From Pseudorhizobium xiangyangii (GTDB lineage: Bacteria > Pseudomonadota > Alphaproteobacteria > Rhizobiales > Rhizobiaceae): a stretch of 64,000 nt of DNA. The stretch is from assembly GCF_020531965.1 (NCBI RefSeq), contig NZ_JAJAWH010000014.1, forward strand, positions 1-64,000. Reading direction: 5' to 3'. This document shows positions 8,626 through 17,073 of this stretch, piece by piece. Each line of letters begins with the position of its first letter. The first letter of the stretch is position 1. The notes below the pieces were generated by a model, which had not been told where the DNA came from, ran no database searches, and saw nothing but the letters and a program-made list of their open reading frames with translations. The translations under genes and the position numbers were made by a program.

Positions 8626-8814
8626 TTAGTCCCGCTGCTTATCACCTGCGCTCTGGCCGTCGGAGCTTCTTGAGCGTTCCTCGAAGCGGTCGGCTCCTTT
8701 CGCCAGGTCCGAACCCTTCTGTGCTTCTACCCGGCGCTCTTCCTGCTTGCTGCTCTTCTTCAACCCTCGGGCAGCTTCCTTGCCCTTCTCGGTGGGTGCC
8801 TGTTCGATGCCCAT
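8626..8814 (-). CDS. Small hydrophilic protein, probable stress-induced
   Basis: A 62-residue, highly charged protein without hydrophobic segment or cysteine (MGIEQAPTEKGKEAARGLKK at the start), probably disordered. The start at 8814 has an ideal ribosome site (GGAGGAAACC before ATG). No family recognised with certainty; lysine/glutamate-rich small proteins of this kind are common in rhizobia and often belong to the general stress response. An EcfG-type promoter (GGAAC-N17-GTT) lies 30-54 bp upstream, which supports that assignment. Confidence 0.65.
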   Translation of the reverse strand: MGIEQAPTEKGKEAARGLKKSSKQEERRVEAQKGSDLAKGADRFEERSRSSDGQSAGDKQRD

Positions 8815-8843
8815 GGTTTCCTCCACGCATTGGATATCAATCC

Positions 8844-8868
8844 AACTCGCCGGCTGATCCGTTGTTCC
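8844..8868 (-). promoter_or_regulatory. EcfG-type promoter of the 62-aa protein
   Basis: On the minus strand the -35 GGAAC (8868-8864) is followed after 17 bases by GTT (8846-8844), matching the alphaproteobacterial general-stress sigma factor consensus except for A in place of C before GTT. The start codon is 30 bp downstream. Confidence 0.6.
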
Positions 8869-8877
8869 GCAGGTGAC

Positions 8878-8902
8878 GGAACCCGAAGGTGATCCACCCA
8901 TT
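8878..8902 (+). promoter_or_regulatory. EcfG-like promoter upstream of the DUF4112 gene
   Basis: GGAAC (8878-8882), 16 bases, then CATT (8899-8902): one mismatch to the EcfG -10 CGTT. It is divergent from the EcfG-type promoter of the neighbouring small gene and 45 bp upstream of the DUF4112 start. Confidence 0.4.
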
Positions 8903-8947
8903 TTCCATGGCTGGTGATGATCTGGCCGAAATAGAGACGGAGGCTTT

Positions 8948-9352
8948 GTGGCAATGAATGTTGGGCATAACGCAGAAAGACTGGACCTGCTGCGGCGGTT
9001 GCGCCGCTTGAACAATGTCGCGCGTCTGCTTGATACCGCCTTGCGTGTTCCCGGCACGAACATTCGTTTCGGCGCTGACTCCCTGATGGGGCTTCTACCG
9101 GTGGTCGGGGACCTCAGTGGAGCGATCGTCGGTCTGGCGATCATCAATGAGGGCCGAAAAATGGGCCTTCCGCCAAACAAGCTCGCCAAGATGCTGGCCA
9201 ATGTCGGTGTGGATACAGCCGTCGGAAGCGTGCCATTGCTTGGCGACGCCTTCGACGTCTATTTCAAATCGCACAAGCGGAATGTCGGCATTATCCTCGA
9301 TCATTTCGCTGTGGACCCGGCCGATCTCGTCGATCCGAACCGACGCTCGTGA
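8948..9352 (+). CDS. DUF4112 domain protein
   Basis: A 134-residue protein recognised as DUF4112: an N-terminal charged stretch (LRRLRRLNNVARLLDTALRV), then two amphipathic/hydrophobic segments around FGADSLMGLLPVVGDLSGAI and GVDTAVGSVPLLGDAFDVYF carrying the paired 'P-L/V-x-GD' motifs typical of the family. The function is unknown; membrane association is likely. GTG at 8948 has GGAGG four bases upstream; ATG at 8954 (MNVGHNAERL) is the alternative, ten bases from the same site. Its end lies 16 bp from the convergent kdgF. Confidence 0.75.
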   Translation: MAMNVGHNAERLDLLRRLRRLNNVARLLDTALRVPGTNIRFGADSLMGLLPVVGDLSGAIVGLAIINEGRKMGLPPNKLAKMLANVGVDTAVGSVPLLGDAFDVYFKSHKRNVGIILDHFAVDPADLVDPNRRS

Positions 9353-9368
9353 GCGCGCTTGGCCGGGA

Positions 9369-9707
9369 TCAGCTCAGGAAATCTGCACGGTGTGGTGTGA
9401 AGCTGTCGACCAGACGGCCTTCCTCCAGCGCTTTCACGCCGTGGACGACGTTTGACGGGGCGATGAAGCTGTCACCAGCTACAAGAACCTCCGTCAGGTC
9501 GCCGACGGTAACCTCGAAGCGGCCTTCGGCAACATAGCTCGCCTGCACATGCGGATGTGAGTGGAGGGCGCCGATTCCTCCCTTTTCGAATGCAAACTCC
9601 ACCATCATCAGTTCGTCGGTGTACAGCAGCACGCGGCGGCGGTTGCCGCCACCGAGATCGGTCCAGTCGCCTTCGGCCTGTCTGCAGAAAATCTTTGTGT
9701 CGGTCAT
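9369..9707 (-). CDS. kdgF: KdgF-like cupin, unsaturated uronate processing
   Basis: Single-domain cupin (112 aa) with the metal-binding motif HSHPHVQASYVAEG (residues 49-62) and the second cupin motif around PSNVVHGVKALEEG. The sequence follows KdgF, which speeds opening of 4,5-unsaturated galacturonate/uronate to its linear ketonised form (DKI). It is the last gene of the uronate operon, 49 bp after kduI, which handles the next step. Start at 9707 gives the usual KdgF length; a longer open frame upstream only adds non-homologous sequence. Confidence 0.85.
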   Translation of the reverse strand: MTDTKIFCRQAEGDWTDLGGGNRRRVLLYTDELMMVEFAFEKGGIGALHSHPHVQASYVAEGRFEVTVGDLTEVLVAGDSFIAPSNVVHGVKALEEGRLVDSFTPHRADFLS

Positions 9708-9756
9708 CCAGTGTCTCGCTTGGTGAAGTGCGGCGGGGACTCCGCCGCAGCAGGTG

Positions 9757-10605
9757 TTAGCGCAGTGTTCCCATCGGAACGGCGTCGACGTCGGTATAGT
9801 CCACGTTGTCGCCCGCCATCGCCCAGATAAACGCGTAGTTCGCGGTGCCGCAGCCGGAGTGGATCGACCAGGGTGGTGAAACGACGGCCTCTTCATTTGC
9901 CATGACGATGTGACGGGTCTCGGTCGGTTCGCCCATGAAATGAAACACCCGCGCTGTCTCCGACAGGTCGAAGTAGAGATAGGCCTCCATGCGCCGATCA
10001 TGAACGTGGCATGGCATCGTGTTCCAGACCGATCCCGGCGCAAGCTGCGTCATGCCGACCACCAACTGGCAGGTCTTGACGCCTTCGGCATGAATGAACT
10101 GGAAAATCGACCGTTCGTTGGAGGTCTCCTGGCTGCCGAGGTCCAGCCGCTTTGCATCTCCGATACGGATTAGCCTCGTCGGATACTTCTGGTGGGCTGG
10201 CGCGCTCAGCAGGTAGAATTTTGCAGGCGATCCGGCGTCGTTGGAGGAGAAGGTGACACTGCTTCCCATGCCGACATACAGCATGTCCCGGCTTTCGAGC
10301 GCGTGACGCTCGCCATCCACCTCGATCGTGCCGCTTCCGCCAATGTTGACAGCAATCAGTTCACGCCGGTCCAGGAAATTTGAAGTTCCCGTGGGCTTGA
10401 TCGCCTCCAGCGCGAGAGGTTGTCCGGCAGGCGTCGCACCGCCCACGATCATACGGTCGTAGTGCGTGTAGGTGAGATTGATGCGACCGGGAATGAACAG
10501 GTCGCCAATGTGGAAGTTTTCCCGCAATTCGCCGCTGCCCATACGCGCTCCCGTTGCCGGATCGAAGGCCTGGCGGATGGAGTAGTCGGTATGGTTGGAA
10601 GTCAT
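9757..10605 (-). CDS. kduI: 5-dehydro-4-deoxy-D-glucuronate isomerase
   Basis: Cytoplasmic isomerase (282 aa) converting 5-keto-4-deoxyuronate (DKI) to 3-deoxy-D-glycero-2,5-hexodiulosonate in pectin and glycosaminoglycan breakdown. It has the double-stranded beta-helix zinc site of KduI: the CHVHDRRMEAY segment (about residues 199-209) supplies His, His and Glu, and PPWSIHSGCGT (about 243-253) the last His. Full length for the family. The product would need KduD, which is not in the window. Confidence 0.92.
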   Translation of the reverse strand: MTSNHTDYSIRQAFDPATGARMGSGELRENFHIGDLFIPGRINLTYTHYDRMIVGGATPAGQPLALEAIKPTGTSNFLDRRELIAVNIGGSGTIEVDGERHALESRDMLYVGMGSSVTFSSNDAGSPAKFYLLSAPAHQKYPTRLIRIGDAKRLDLGSQETSNERSIFQFIHAEGVKTCQLVVGMTQLAPGSVWNTMPCHVHDRRMEAYLYFDLSETARVFHFMGEPTETRHIVMANEEAVVSPPWSIHSGCGTANYAFIWAMAGDNVDYTDVDAVPMGTLR

Positions 10606-10639
10606 GGCGTCCTCATTTGTTATTGTGATGGAAGGGCAG

Positions 10640-11410
10640 TTAACGGACTGCGGTCGAGCCGAAGCGATACTCCGCCCGCTGATCGTTCAGGCGTTCGCGG
10701 TAACGTTGCTGGCTTTCCGTCAGATGCGCCCGCATGGCGGCGCGCGCGGCGTCTGCGTCGCCCGCGGAAATTGCCTTCAGAATGGCCAGATGTTCCGCCT
10801 GAAGCATCACCTGGTACTCGCGAGTGAGCAGGCTGTCGGTGCCCCAGGGGGAGGTGATGTCGCAAGGGATGGCGCGCATGCCGAGTGCATCCAGCACCTC
10901 GACATAGAAGGGATTGTTGGTTGCTTCGGCAATGGTGCGATGAAACATGAAGTCGCTGCGGCCGGTCGCTTCCCCCTCAGAAAGCAGCCGGTCGAACTCG
11001 AAGAATGCTTCCTGGATGGCTGCCTGCTGGGCGGTGTTGCGACGCTCCGCGGCAAGCCCTGCACTTTCAATCTCCAGGCCCATGCGAACTTCGATCACAT
11101 TGAGCGCGTGAGATATCTTGAGCCCTATCTCCTGGGTGATCGACGAAAACGCCATGGCGGGACGATCGCAGACGAACACTCCCGCACCCTGGCGGGATTC
11201 AACCAGCCGATCTGCGCCCAGGCTGGCCACCGCCTCTCGAACAACGGTCCTGCTGACACCAAACGCCCCGGTCATCTGGTTTTCGGTCGGCAGCTTGTCC
11301 CCCGGGCGAAGGTCGCCCGAGAGGATCTGGCTTTTCAACGTTGCCGCCACGTGCTCGGAAAGCTTCGGCTTCCGTTCGACCTTCATCGAGGCATTGGTAT
11401 CTGCGGGCAT
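10640..11410 (-). CDS. FadR-subfamily GntR transcriptional regulator
   Basis: Regulator of 256 aa: N-terminal winged helix (FGVSRTVVREAVASLGADRL, about residues 48-67) and C-terminal all-helical FCD ligand domain with metal-type histidines (HRTIAEATNNPFY). ATG at 11410 has GGGGAAG upstream and lies 8 bp after dctM, so it is inside the uronate operon and probably controls it. Likely operators are the TGTATGT/ACATACA palindrome upstream of uxaC. The effector is presumably a uronate or a breakdown intermediate (inference). Confidence 0.85.
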   Translation of the reverse strand: MPADTNASMKVERKPKLSEHVAATLKSQILSGDLRPGDKLPTENQMTGAFGVSRTVVREAVASLGADRLVESRQGAGVFVCDRPAMAFSSITQEIGLKISHALNVIEVRMGLEIESAGLAAERRNTAQQAAIQEAFFEFDRLLSEGEATGRSDFMFHRTIAEATNNPFYVEVLDALGMRAIPCDITSPWGTDSLLTREYQVMLQAEHLAILKAISAGDADAARAAMRAHLTESQQRYRERLNDQRAEYRFGSTAVR

Positions 11411-11418
11411 GACTTCCC

Positions 11419-12699
11419 CTACTTGAACACGCCTGGCAACCAGAGCGATAGCGCCGGCACATACGTGACAAGCCCGAGCACGACAATACTGGCCAGGTAG
11501 AAGGGCCAGATCGAGCGCATCGCCTCCCAGACGGTAATCTTGCCGACTGCGCACGCGACGAACTGCACGGCTCCGACCGGCGGGGTGTTCAGTCCGATGC
11601 CAAGATTGAGGATGAGGATGACGCCGAAGTGGACGGGATCAACGCCATAGGCGGCGACCACAGGCAGGAAGATCGGCGTGCAGATGATGATCATCGGCCC
11701 CATGTCCATGAACGTGCCAAGCAGGAGCATCAGGACGTTCAGAAGCAGGAGGATCATTATCGGATCCTGCGAGATCTGGTTCAGCAGGGTGATCAGCTGC
11801 GCGGGGATCCGCATGTAAGCCATCAGCCACGAGAAAGAGGCTGCCGTTCCGATGATCAGCAGCACCATCGCGGTGGTGCGCACGGCGCCGAGGGTCGAGT
11901 GGACGAAGTTTTCCCAGCTCAGCGACCGGTAGACGAACAAGGTCACGAGAAAAGCGTAGAAGACTGCGATACACGAGCTTTCCGTGGCAGTGAAAATGCC
12001 GGAGCGAACGCCCCCGAAGATGATGACAATCAGCATCAGGCCGGGGAACGAGTTGAGGAAGAAGTATCCAACGCGCCTGAAACCCGGAAAGACCTCAGTG
12101 GGATAACCGCGCGAGCGGGCAACGAAATAGGCCGTGACCATCAGGGAGGCTGCGAACAGAAGGCCCGGAATGATGCCCGCCGTGAAGAGGTCGGCGATGG
12201 AAATCTTGCCGCCGGCTGCGATCGAATAGATGATCATGTTGTGCGAAGGCGGCAGGAGAAGCGCGATCAGCGCCGCCATGGAGGTCACGTTCACGGCGTA
12301 GTCCGCACCGTAGCCGCGCGCCTTCATCTGCGGGATCATCAGTCCGCCGACCGCTGCCGCTTCTGCTACCGCCGAGCCTGAAATGCCGCCGAACAAGGTG
12401 GAGGCAGCGATGTTGACTTGGCCGAGACCGCCGCGCACATGCCCGATCAGCGAACCTGCGAATGCGACGATCCGTTGCGCTATGCCCCCGCGAACCATGA
12501 GGTCTCCGGCGAAGATAAAGAACGGGACCGCCAGAAGCGTGAATACGCTCATCCCCGAATTCATCTGCTGGAAGACCACCATGGGCGGCAGTCCCATGTA
12601 GAGAACCGTCAAGAAGCTTGCCACGCCGAGGCAGAATGCGATCGGCGTGCCGATCAGCATCAACAGAGTAAATGTGCCAAAAAGAATCCACATAGCCAT
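11419..12699 (-). CDS. TRAP transporter large permease (DctM)
   Basis: Large TRAP permease subunit (426 aa) with about 12 hydrophobic segments; carries the family glycines (FAGDLMVRGGIAQRI, FGGISGSAVAEAAAVG) that surround the sodium/substrate path. With the adjacent DctQ and DctP subunits it forms a sodium-driven, binding-protein-dependent importer. It lies between kduI/kdgF and uxaC, so galacturonate, glucuronate or unsaturated uronates are the probable substrates. Confidence 0.92.
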   Translation of the reverse strand: MAMWILFGTFTLLMLIGTPIAFCLGVASFLTVLYMGLPPMVVFQQMNSGMSVFTLLAVPFFIFAGDLMVRGGIAQRIVAFAGSLIGHVRGGLGQVNIAASTLFGGISGSAVAEAAAVGGLMIPQMKARGYGADYAVNVTSMAALIALLLPPSHNMIIYSIAAGGKISIADLFTAGIIPGLLFAASLMVTAYFVARSRGYPTEVFPGFRRVGYFFLNSFPGLMLIVIIFGGVRSGIFTATESSCIAVFYAFLVTLFVYRSLSWENFVHSTLGAVRTTAMVLLIIGTAASFSWLMAYMRIPAQLITLLNQISQDPIMILLLLNVLMLLLGTFMDMGPMIIICTPIFLPVVAAYGVDPVHFGVILILNLGIGLNTPPVGAVQFVACAVGKITVWEAMRSIWPFYLASIVVLGLVTYVPALSLWLPGVFK

Positions 12700-12701
12700 A
12701 A

Positions 12702-13289
12702 TTATGCTTCCTTCGCCGCCTGCAGAGCCTCGGTCACTTCATCGGCAACCTCGCTGTCCACGTCGTAGCCCTTCAGGCGTAGCACCAGCCGTTCGAGCGC
12801 AAACAGAGTGATGAGAACGCCGCCGCCGGCCAACGGCAGGTAGCGGATGCCTTCCGGGATACCAAGTGCAGGCATGCGCGCCGGCCACTGCAGCTTTACC
12901 AGCTGTATGCCGTACACAATCATGCCGATGGCGAACGCCAGAACGACGAGGTCCGAGATGGTCCTGAGATACTTCTTGCCGCCAGGCGGCAGGGCATAGA
13001 GAAGGACGTCAAATCCAAGATGATAGTTTTCGCGAACGCCGACTGCCGCGCCCAGGAAAATGAACCAGCTCATCAGCATGACGGCGGTAATCTCGGTCCA
13101 TGTGTTCGTCCAGTTGAGGACAAAGCGGACGAAGACTTGCCACATGACAATGCAGGTCATGAGGACAAGGCCCGTGCCCGCGATGTAGAGCGCCCAGTTG
13201 CATATTGTCGTGAGCACGCGTGCGAAACCTTCGGCCTTTGGCTTTCCAGCCATCGAAGGTGTATCGCGGAGGTTCTTCGCCTCTGCCAT
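12702..13289 (-). CDS. TRAP transporter small permease (DctQ)
   Basis: Small TRAP membrane subunit (195 aa) with four hydrophobic helices (starting around residues 30, 65, 105 and 145) and the DctQ-type middle stretch WTEITAVMLMSWFIFLGAAV. ATG at 13289 (MAEAKNLRDT) is preceded by AAGGAAA; an upstream in-frame start at 13337 adds a low-complexity leader and has no good ribosome site. Two bases separate it from dctM. Confidence 0.88.
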   Translation of the reverse strand: MAEAKNLRDTPSMAGKPKAEGFARVLTTICNWALYIAGTGLVLMTCIVMWQVFVRFVLNWTNTWTEITAVMLMSWFIFLGAAVGVRENYHLGFDVLLYALPPGGKKYLRTISDLVVLAFAIGMIVYGIQLVKLQWPARMPALGIPEGIRYLPLAGGGVLITLFALERLVLRLKGYDVDSEVADEVTEALQAAKEA

Positions 13290-13325
13290 TTCTGTTTCCT
13301 TGGTATCCGGTCCGGGAGTTGGAAA

Positions 13326-13347
13326 GGGGACGGGCAAGCCCGCCCCC
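13326..13347 (-). terminator. GC-rich stem-loop between dctP and dctQ
   Basis: On the minus strand a GGGGGCGGGC/GCCCGTCCCC hairpin with one mismatch is followed by TTTCC, directly after the dctP stop. Stem-loops after binding-protein genes often make them more abundant than the membrane subunits; a partial attenuator is my reading. Confidence 0.5.
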
Positions 13348-13356
13348 AGCTCACGT

Positions 13357-14334
13357 TTACTGCGTCTCCTGGATGCGCTTCACGAGGTCCTGCAGCTTCG
13401 GATCCGTGACATGCTTGTCGTAGACCGGCTTCATGGCGTCGATGAACGCCTGCTTGTCCGGCTGCGTGATGGTCGAGCCGGCAGCCTCGACGATCCCACG
13501 CGACTTCGCCACCTGTGCATCCCACAGTTCCCACTGCTTCTCGACGCTATCCTTCGCTGCTTTCCTCACGATTTCCTGGTCTTCCGGCGACAGGCGATCC
13601 CAGGTCAGTTTGGACATCACCAGTACTTCCGGAACGATCAGGTGTTCGTCGAGTGAGAAGTATTTGGCAACTTCGGCGTGCTTGGCGGTGTCGTAGCTCG
13701 GGAAGTTGTTTTCCGCGCCATCGATAACGCCGGTTTCGATGCCGGTGTAGACCTCGCCGTAAGGCATCGGGGTTGCGCTGGCGCCAAGTGCGGCGACCAT
13801 GTCAACGAAGATGTCGGACTGCATGACGCGGAACTTCATGCCCTTCAGGTCCTCGACGGACTCGATAGGCTTTTTCGAATTGTAGAACGATCGGGCACCA
13901 CCATCGTAGAACGCGAGGGCGACGACCCCGTGCGGCTCGAATGCGGCGAGAATTTCATCCCCGATCGGACCATTCATGACCTTGCGGGCATGCTCGACGG
14001 ACCGGAAGATGTAGGGCAGCGACGGAATGGTGGTTTCCGGAATCAATCCGTTCCACGGACCCATCGAGGTCCGGTTGAGATCGATGACCCCGGTGCGGAC
14101 CTGCTCGAGTGTGTCGGATTCCTGGCCAAGCTGTGCCGAATGATAGACTTCGACCGAGTAGCGGCCTTCAGTCCGCTCCTTGACCAGCTCACCGAAATAC
14201 TTCACCCCCTCGACCGTTGGGTACCCGTCCGGATGTGTGTCCGAGGACCGCAGCATCGTCTGTGCCGCGGCTGTTCCTGCCATCAGCGATGCTGCGACCG
14301 TGAAGGCTGCAGCGAACTTCCCAAAATGCAACAT
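13357..14334 (-). CDS. TRAP transporter substrate-binding protein (DctP)
   Basis: Periplasmic binding protein (325 aa) with a signal peptide ([20 protein letters not shown], cleavage near TAAAQ). The DctP core is clear: [19 protein letters not shown] and the conserved substrate-contact region [18 protein letters not shown] with the salt-bridge Arg, then [21 protein letters not shown] at 14334 follows GGGAGGAG. It is the first transporter gene after uxaC, consistent with uronate uptake. Confidence 0.92.
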   Translation of the reverse strand: MLHFGKFAAAFTVAASLMAGTAAAQTMLRSSDTHPDGYPTVEGVKYFGELVKERTEGRYSVEVYHSAQLGQESDTLEQVRTGVIDLNRTSMGPWNGLIPETTIPSLPYIFRSVEHARKVMNGPIGDEILAAFEPHGVVALAFYDGGARSFYNSKKPIESVEDLKGMKFRVMQSDIFVDMVAALGASATPMPYGEVYTGIETGVIDGAENNFPSYDTAKHAEVAKYFSLDEHLIVPEVLVMSKLTWDRLSPEDQEIVRKAAKDSVEKQWELWDAQVAKSRGIVEAAGSTITQPDKQAFIDAMKPVYDKHVTDPKLQDLVKRIQETQ

Positions 14335-14371
14335 GGTTCTCCTCCCGTTTGCATCGGCGCATTTGCGCCAC

Positions 14372-15781
14372 TCAAAGCCGATACGCTTTCTTTGCGAGCG
14401 TATAGGCAAGCTCCCTGGCCAGGTCGAAGGCCTCCTCTTCCCTGAGCCTGTGTTCGGCAACCAGTCGCGCCAGAAAGGCGCAATCCACCCGCCGTGCGAT
14501 ATCATGGCGCGCCGGTATCGACGGAAAAGCGCGCGTGTCGTCGTTGAAGCCGACCGTGTTGTAGAAGCCGGCTGTCTCCGTGGTCATTTCGCGAAAGCGC
14601 CGCATGCCCTCGGGGCTGTCGTGGAACCACCATGCCGGGCCGAGTTTAAGAGCTGGATAGACACCCGCTAGAGGCGCCAGTTCACGCGCATAGGACGTTT
14701 CATCCAGCGTGAAGAGAACGACCGTCAGGTCGCGTTCCAGCCCAACCGCATCGAGCAGCGGCTTCAGCGCGCTGACGTAGTCGGTCCGGCCGGGGATATC
14801 GAAGCCCATGTCGCGGCCATGACGGGCGAGCGTGGTCGGGGAATGGTTGCGCCGGGAGCCGGGATGGATCTGAAGGACGAGTCCGTCGTCCAGGCTCATC
14901 TTAGCCATTTCTGTCAGCATCTGACCGCGGAAGGTCCGGTGGTCGTCTGCGTCAGACTTGCCGCTTCTTACGCGGTCGAACAATGCAGCAGCTTCGGAGG
15001 CTGAAAGGTTCGCCGTATCCGCGGTGGGATGTCCATGATCGGAGGAAGTGGCCCCGTACGACTTGAAATATTCCCGGCGCTTTCGGTGAGCGGCGAGATA
15101 TCCTGTCCATGAACCGGTGTTTTCTCCCGTGATGTCGCCAAGCTGGTCGATATTTGCCGAAAAGCCTTCGAAATCGGGATCGACTACCGCATCGGGGCGA
15201 TAGGCTGTCACCACGCGCCCGTCCCAACCGCTTTCGCAGATCATCTTGTGCCAGCGCAGATCGTCCAGGGCGCCTTCAGTGGTGGCGATGACCTCGATAT
15301 TGAACCGCTTGAAGAGCGCGCGCGGGCGATATTCCGGCAGGCGCAGCTTTTCCGCGATGCGATCATAGGTGCTGTCTGCGGTTTTTGCGTCGAGCGGCTC
15401 CGTGATCCCGAACAGGGACGACAGAACGTAGTCCATCCACAGCCGTGTCGGGGTGGCGCGGAACAGGTGATAGTTTTCCGCGAAGATCTTCCAGATGCGG
15501 CGACCATCGGCTTCAACCGGCGACCCATCGAGCCGGCGAACGCCGAGGCCCTCCAGGCGGATGCCTTGACTGAAAAGCATGCGGAAGATGTAATGGTCCG
15601 GGACGATCAGTAACTGGGCAGGATCGGGAAACGGCTCATCCAACGCATACCATCTTGGGTCGGTATGGCCATGGGGGCTGATGATCGGCAGGTCCGAAAC
15701 AGTCTGGTATAGGGCGCGGGCTATCGACCGAACGCTGTTTTCCGCTGGAAACAGGACATCAGGATGCACAAGTGAATTCAT
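14372..15781 (-). CDS. uxaC: Glucuronate/galacturonate isomerase
   Basis: Uronate isomerase (469 aa), converting D-glucuronate to D-fructuronate and D-galacturonate to D-tagaturonate; amidohydrolase-superfamily fold. The N-terminal metal motif [11 protein letters not shown] (about residues 35-45), the [20 protein letters not shown] region and the C-terminal [16 protein letters not shown] are typical. ATG at 15781 gives the usual length of about 470; the frame stays open upstream but that part is not homologous. First gene of the leftward uronate operon. Confidence 0.93.
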   Translation of the reverse strand: MNSLVHPDVLFPAENSVRSIARALYQTVSDLPIISPHGHTDPRWYALDEPFPDPAQLLIVPDHYIFRMLFSQGIRLEGLGVRRLDGSPVEADGRRIWKIFAENYHLFRATPTRLWMDYVLSSLFGITEPLDAKTADSTYDRIAEKLRLPEYRPRALFKRFNIEVIATTEGALDDLRWHKMICESGWDGRVVTAYRPDAVVDPDFEGFSANIDQLGDITGENTGSWTGYLAAHRKRREYFKSYGATSSDHGHPTADTANLSASEAAALFDRVRSGKSDADDHRTFRGQMLTEMAKMSLDDGLVLQIHPGSRRNHSPTTLARHGRDMGFDIPGRTDYVSALKPLLDAVGLERDLTVVLFTLDETSYARELAPLAGVYPALKLGPAWWFHDSPEGMRRFREMTTETAGFYNTVGFNDDTRAFPSIPARHDIARRVDCAFLARLVAEHRLREEEAFDLARELAYTLAKKAYRL

Positions 15782-15833
15782 GCTGGACGCCGCTCCTCCC
15801 TTCGGCGTCGTAATGGCTAAATCACCGATCGCC

Positions 15834-15870
15834 TGTATGTCAACATACAAAAATTCCCATCTTGTATGAT
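15834..15870. promoter_or_regulatory. Probable operator of the uronate regulator
   Basis: A palindrome TGTATGT-CA-ACATACA (15834-15849) is followed by a further TTGTATGAT half-site (15862-15870) in the 147-bp gap between uxaC and the divergent oxidoreductase. FadR-type GntR proteins bind short palindromes with a GT-N(3-4)-AC core, which fits the regulator encoded in this operon. Assignment of regulator to site is inferred. Confidence 0.55.
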
Positions 15871-15928
15871 GAATATTGCGAGCCGCTTCAACGTCGAGTA
15901 GGCATGTTGCGGGAAGAGGAGGAAAAAC

Positions 15929-16942
15929 ATGCGGATAGCGGTGGTCGGGCTTGGAATGGCGGCAGCGCCCCACGCCCAAAGTCTAATGGATCTTCGGGAT
16001 AGCGTCGAAGTTGCTGCAGCCTTCAGCCCTACGTTGGAGAGGCGTGAAGCGTTTGCGCGCCGGTGGAGCATGCCGATCACCGGCGACATCGATGAGATCT
16101 TCCATGATCCGTCTATCGGTGCCGTTCTCATACTGACGCCGCCGAACAGTCACCTCGAACTGGTGCAGCGCGCTGCTGCATCCGGCAAACACGTTCTTCT
16201 TGAAAAGCCGCTGGAGACTTCGCTCGGCAAGGCGCGTGCCTTGGTCGAGGCAGCAGAAAATGGCGGGGTCAAGCTGGGCGTGGTCCTGCAGCACCGTTTT
16301 CGGCCGATCAGTGTCGCCCTGTCTCAGATCGTATCGGATGGACGGCTTGGCCAGATCGTTTCGGCGTCCGCCCGGCTCTCCAACTGGCGCCCGCAGAGTT
16401 ACTATGATCAGCCTGGCCGCGGTACGAAGGCAAGGGACGGCGGGGGCGTGTTGCTGACGCAGGGCATTCACACGCTCGATCTGCTCATTTCGCTTGCCGG
16501 CACGCCGGTGGAGGCGATGGCGTACGCCGTCACGACGCCCGTCCATCAGATGGAGACCGAAGATCTGGTGGCCGGAGCGGTTCGGTTCGAAAATGGGGCC
16601 ATCGGCAGCGTCAGCGCGACGACCTGTGCTTATCCCGGCATACCCGACGCGATCGAACTGATCGGGACGAAGGGTATGGCAAGGATCGAGGGTGCCACTC
16701 TCATCGCGAAGTTCCATGATGGGGCTGACATTCAACTCGATGACGGGGAGGTCGGTGGGGGCGCGGGCTCGGATCCCATGGCGTTTTCCCACATGCATCA
16801 CCGTGCAGTGCTTCAGGACTTCCTTGACGCAGTCGGGCAGGACAGGGAGCCGAAAGTCAGCGGGCGCGAGGCGCTCAAGGTGCATAGCCTGATCGAAGCT
16901 CTGCTGTTGTCCGCCGATAGAGGACGCCGCGAGGCGTTCTAG
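15929..16942 (+). CDS. Gfo/Idh/MocA family oxidoreductase
   Basis: NAD(P)-dependent oxidoreductase (337 aa). N-terminal Rossmann motif VVGLGMAAAPHA (residues 5-16), the family EKPL motif (LLEKPLETS) carrying the catalytic Lys, and the C-terminal segment GGGVLLTQGIHTLDLL with the substrate His. A GAGGAGG ribosome site precedes ATG. It is divergent from the uronate operon and shares its control region, so it may oxidise or reduce a uronate, uronic lactone or related sugar acid. The exact substrate cannot be read from the sequence. Confidence 0.85.
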   Translation: MRIAVVGLGMAAAPHAQSLMDLRDSVEVAAAFSPTLERREAFARRWSMPITGDIDEIFHDPSIGAVLILTPPNSHLELVQRAAASGKHVLLEKPLETSLGKARALVEAAENGGVKLGVVLQHRFRPISVALSQIVSDGRLGQIVSASARLSNWRPQSYYDQPGRGTKARDGGGVLLTQGIHTLDLLISLAGTPVEAMAYAVTTPVHQMETEDLVAGAVRFENGAIGSVSATTCAYPGIPDAIELIGTKGMARIEGATLIAKFHDGADIQLDDGEVGGGAGSDPMAFSHMHHRAVLQDFLDAVGQDREPKVSGREALKVHSLIEALLLSADRGRREAF

Positions 16943-17073
16943 GACCAGTCGACACAAGGTTTTAGATGGCAAGGAGAAGCGACTGACATGGAGCCCAACT
17001 CCAGAAAGGATATCGGATACACCATCGACTTCGCTCCTTGAACGGTACGGAAGTCGATTGGCTCCAGCGCAAC

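Noticed and set aside
16943-17073. 17-codon ORF (MEPNSRKDIGYTIDFAP) after the oxidoreductase
   Set aside because: Too short, and nothing else supports translation; no neighbour relationship.
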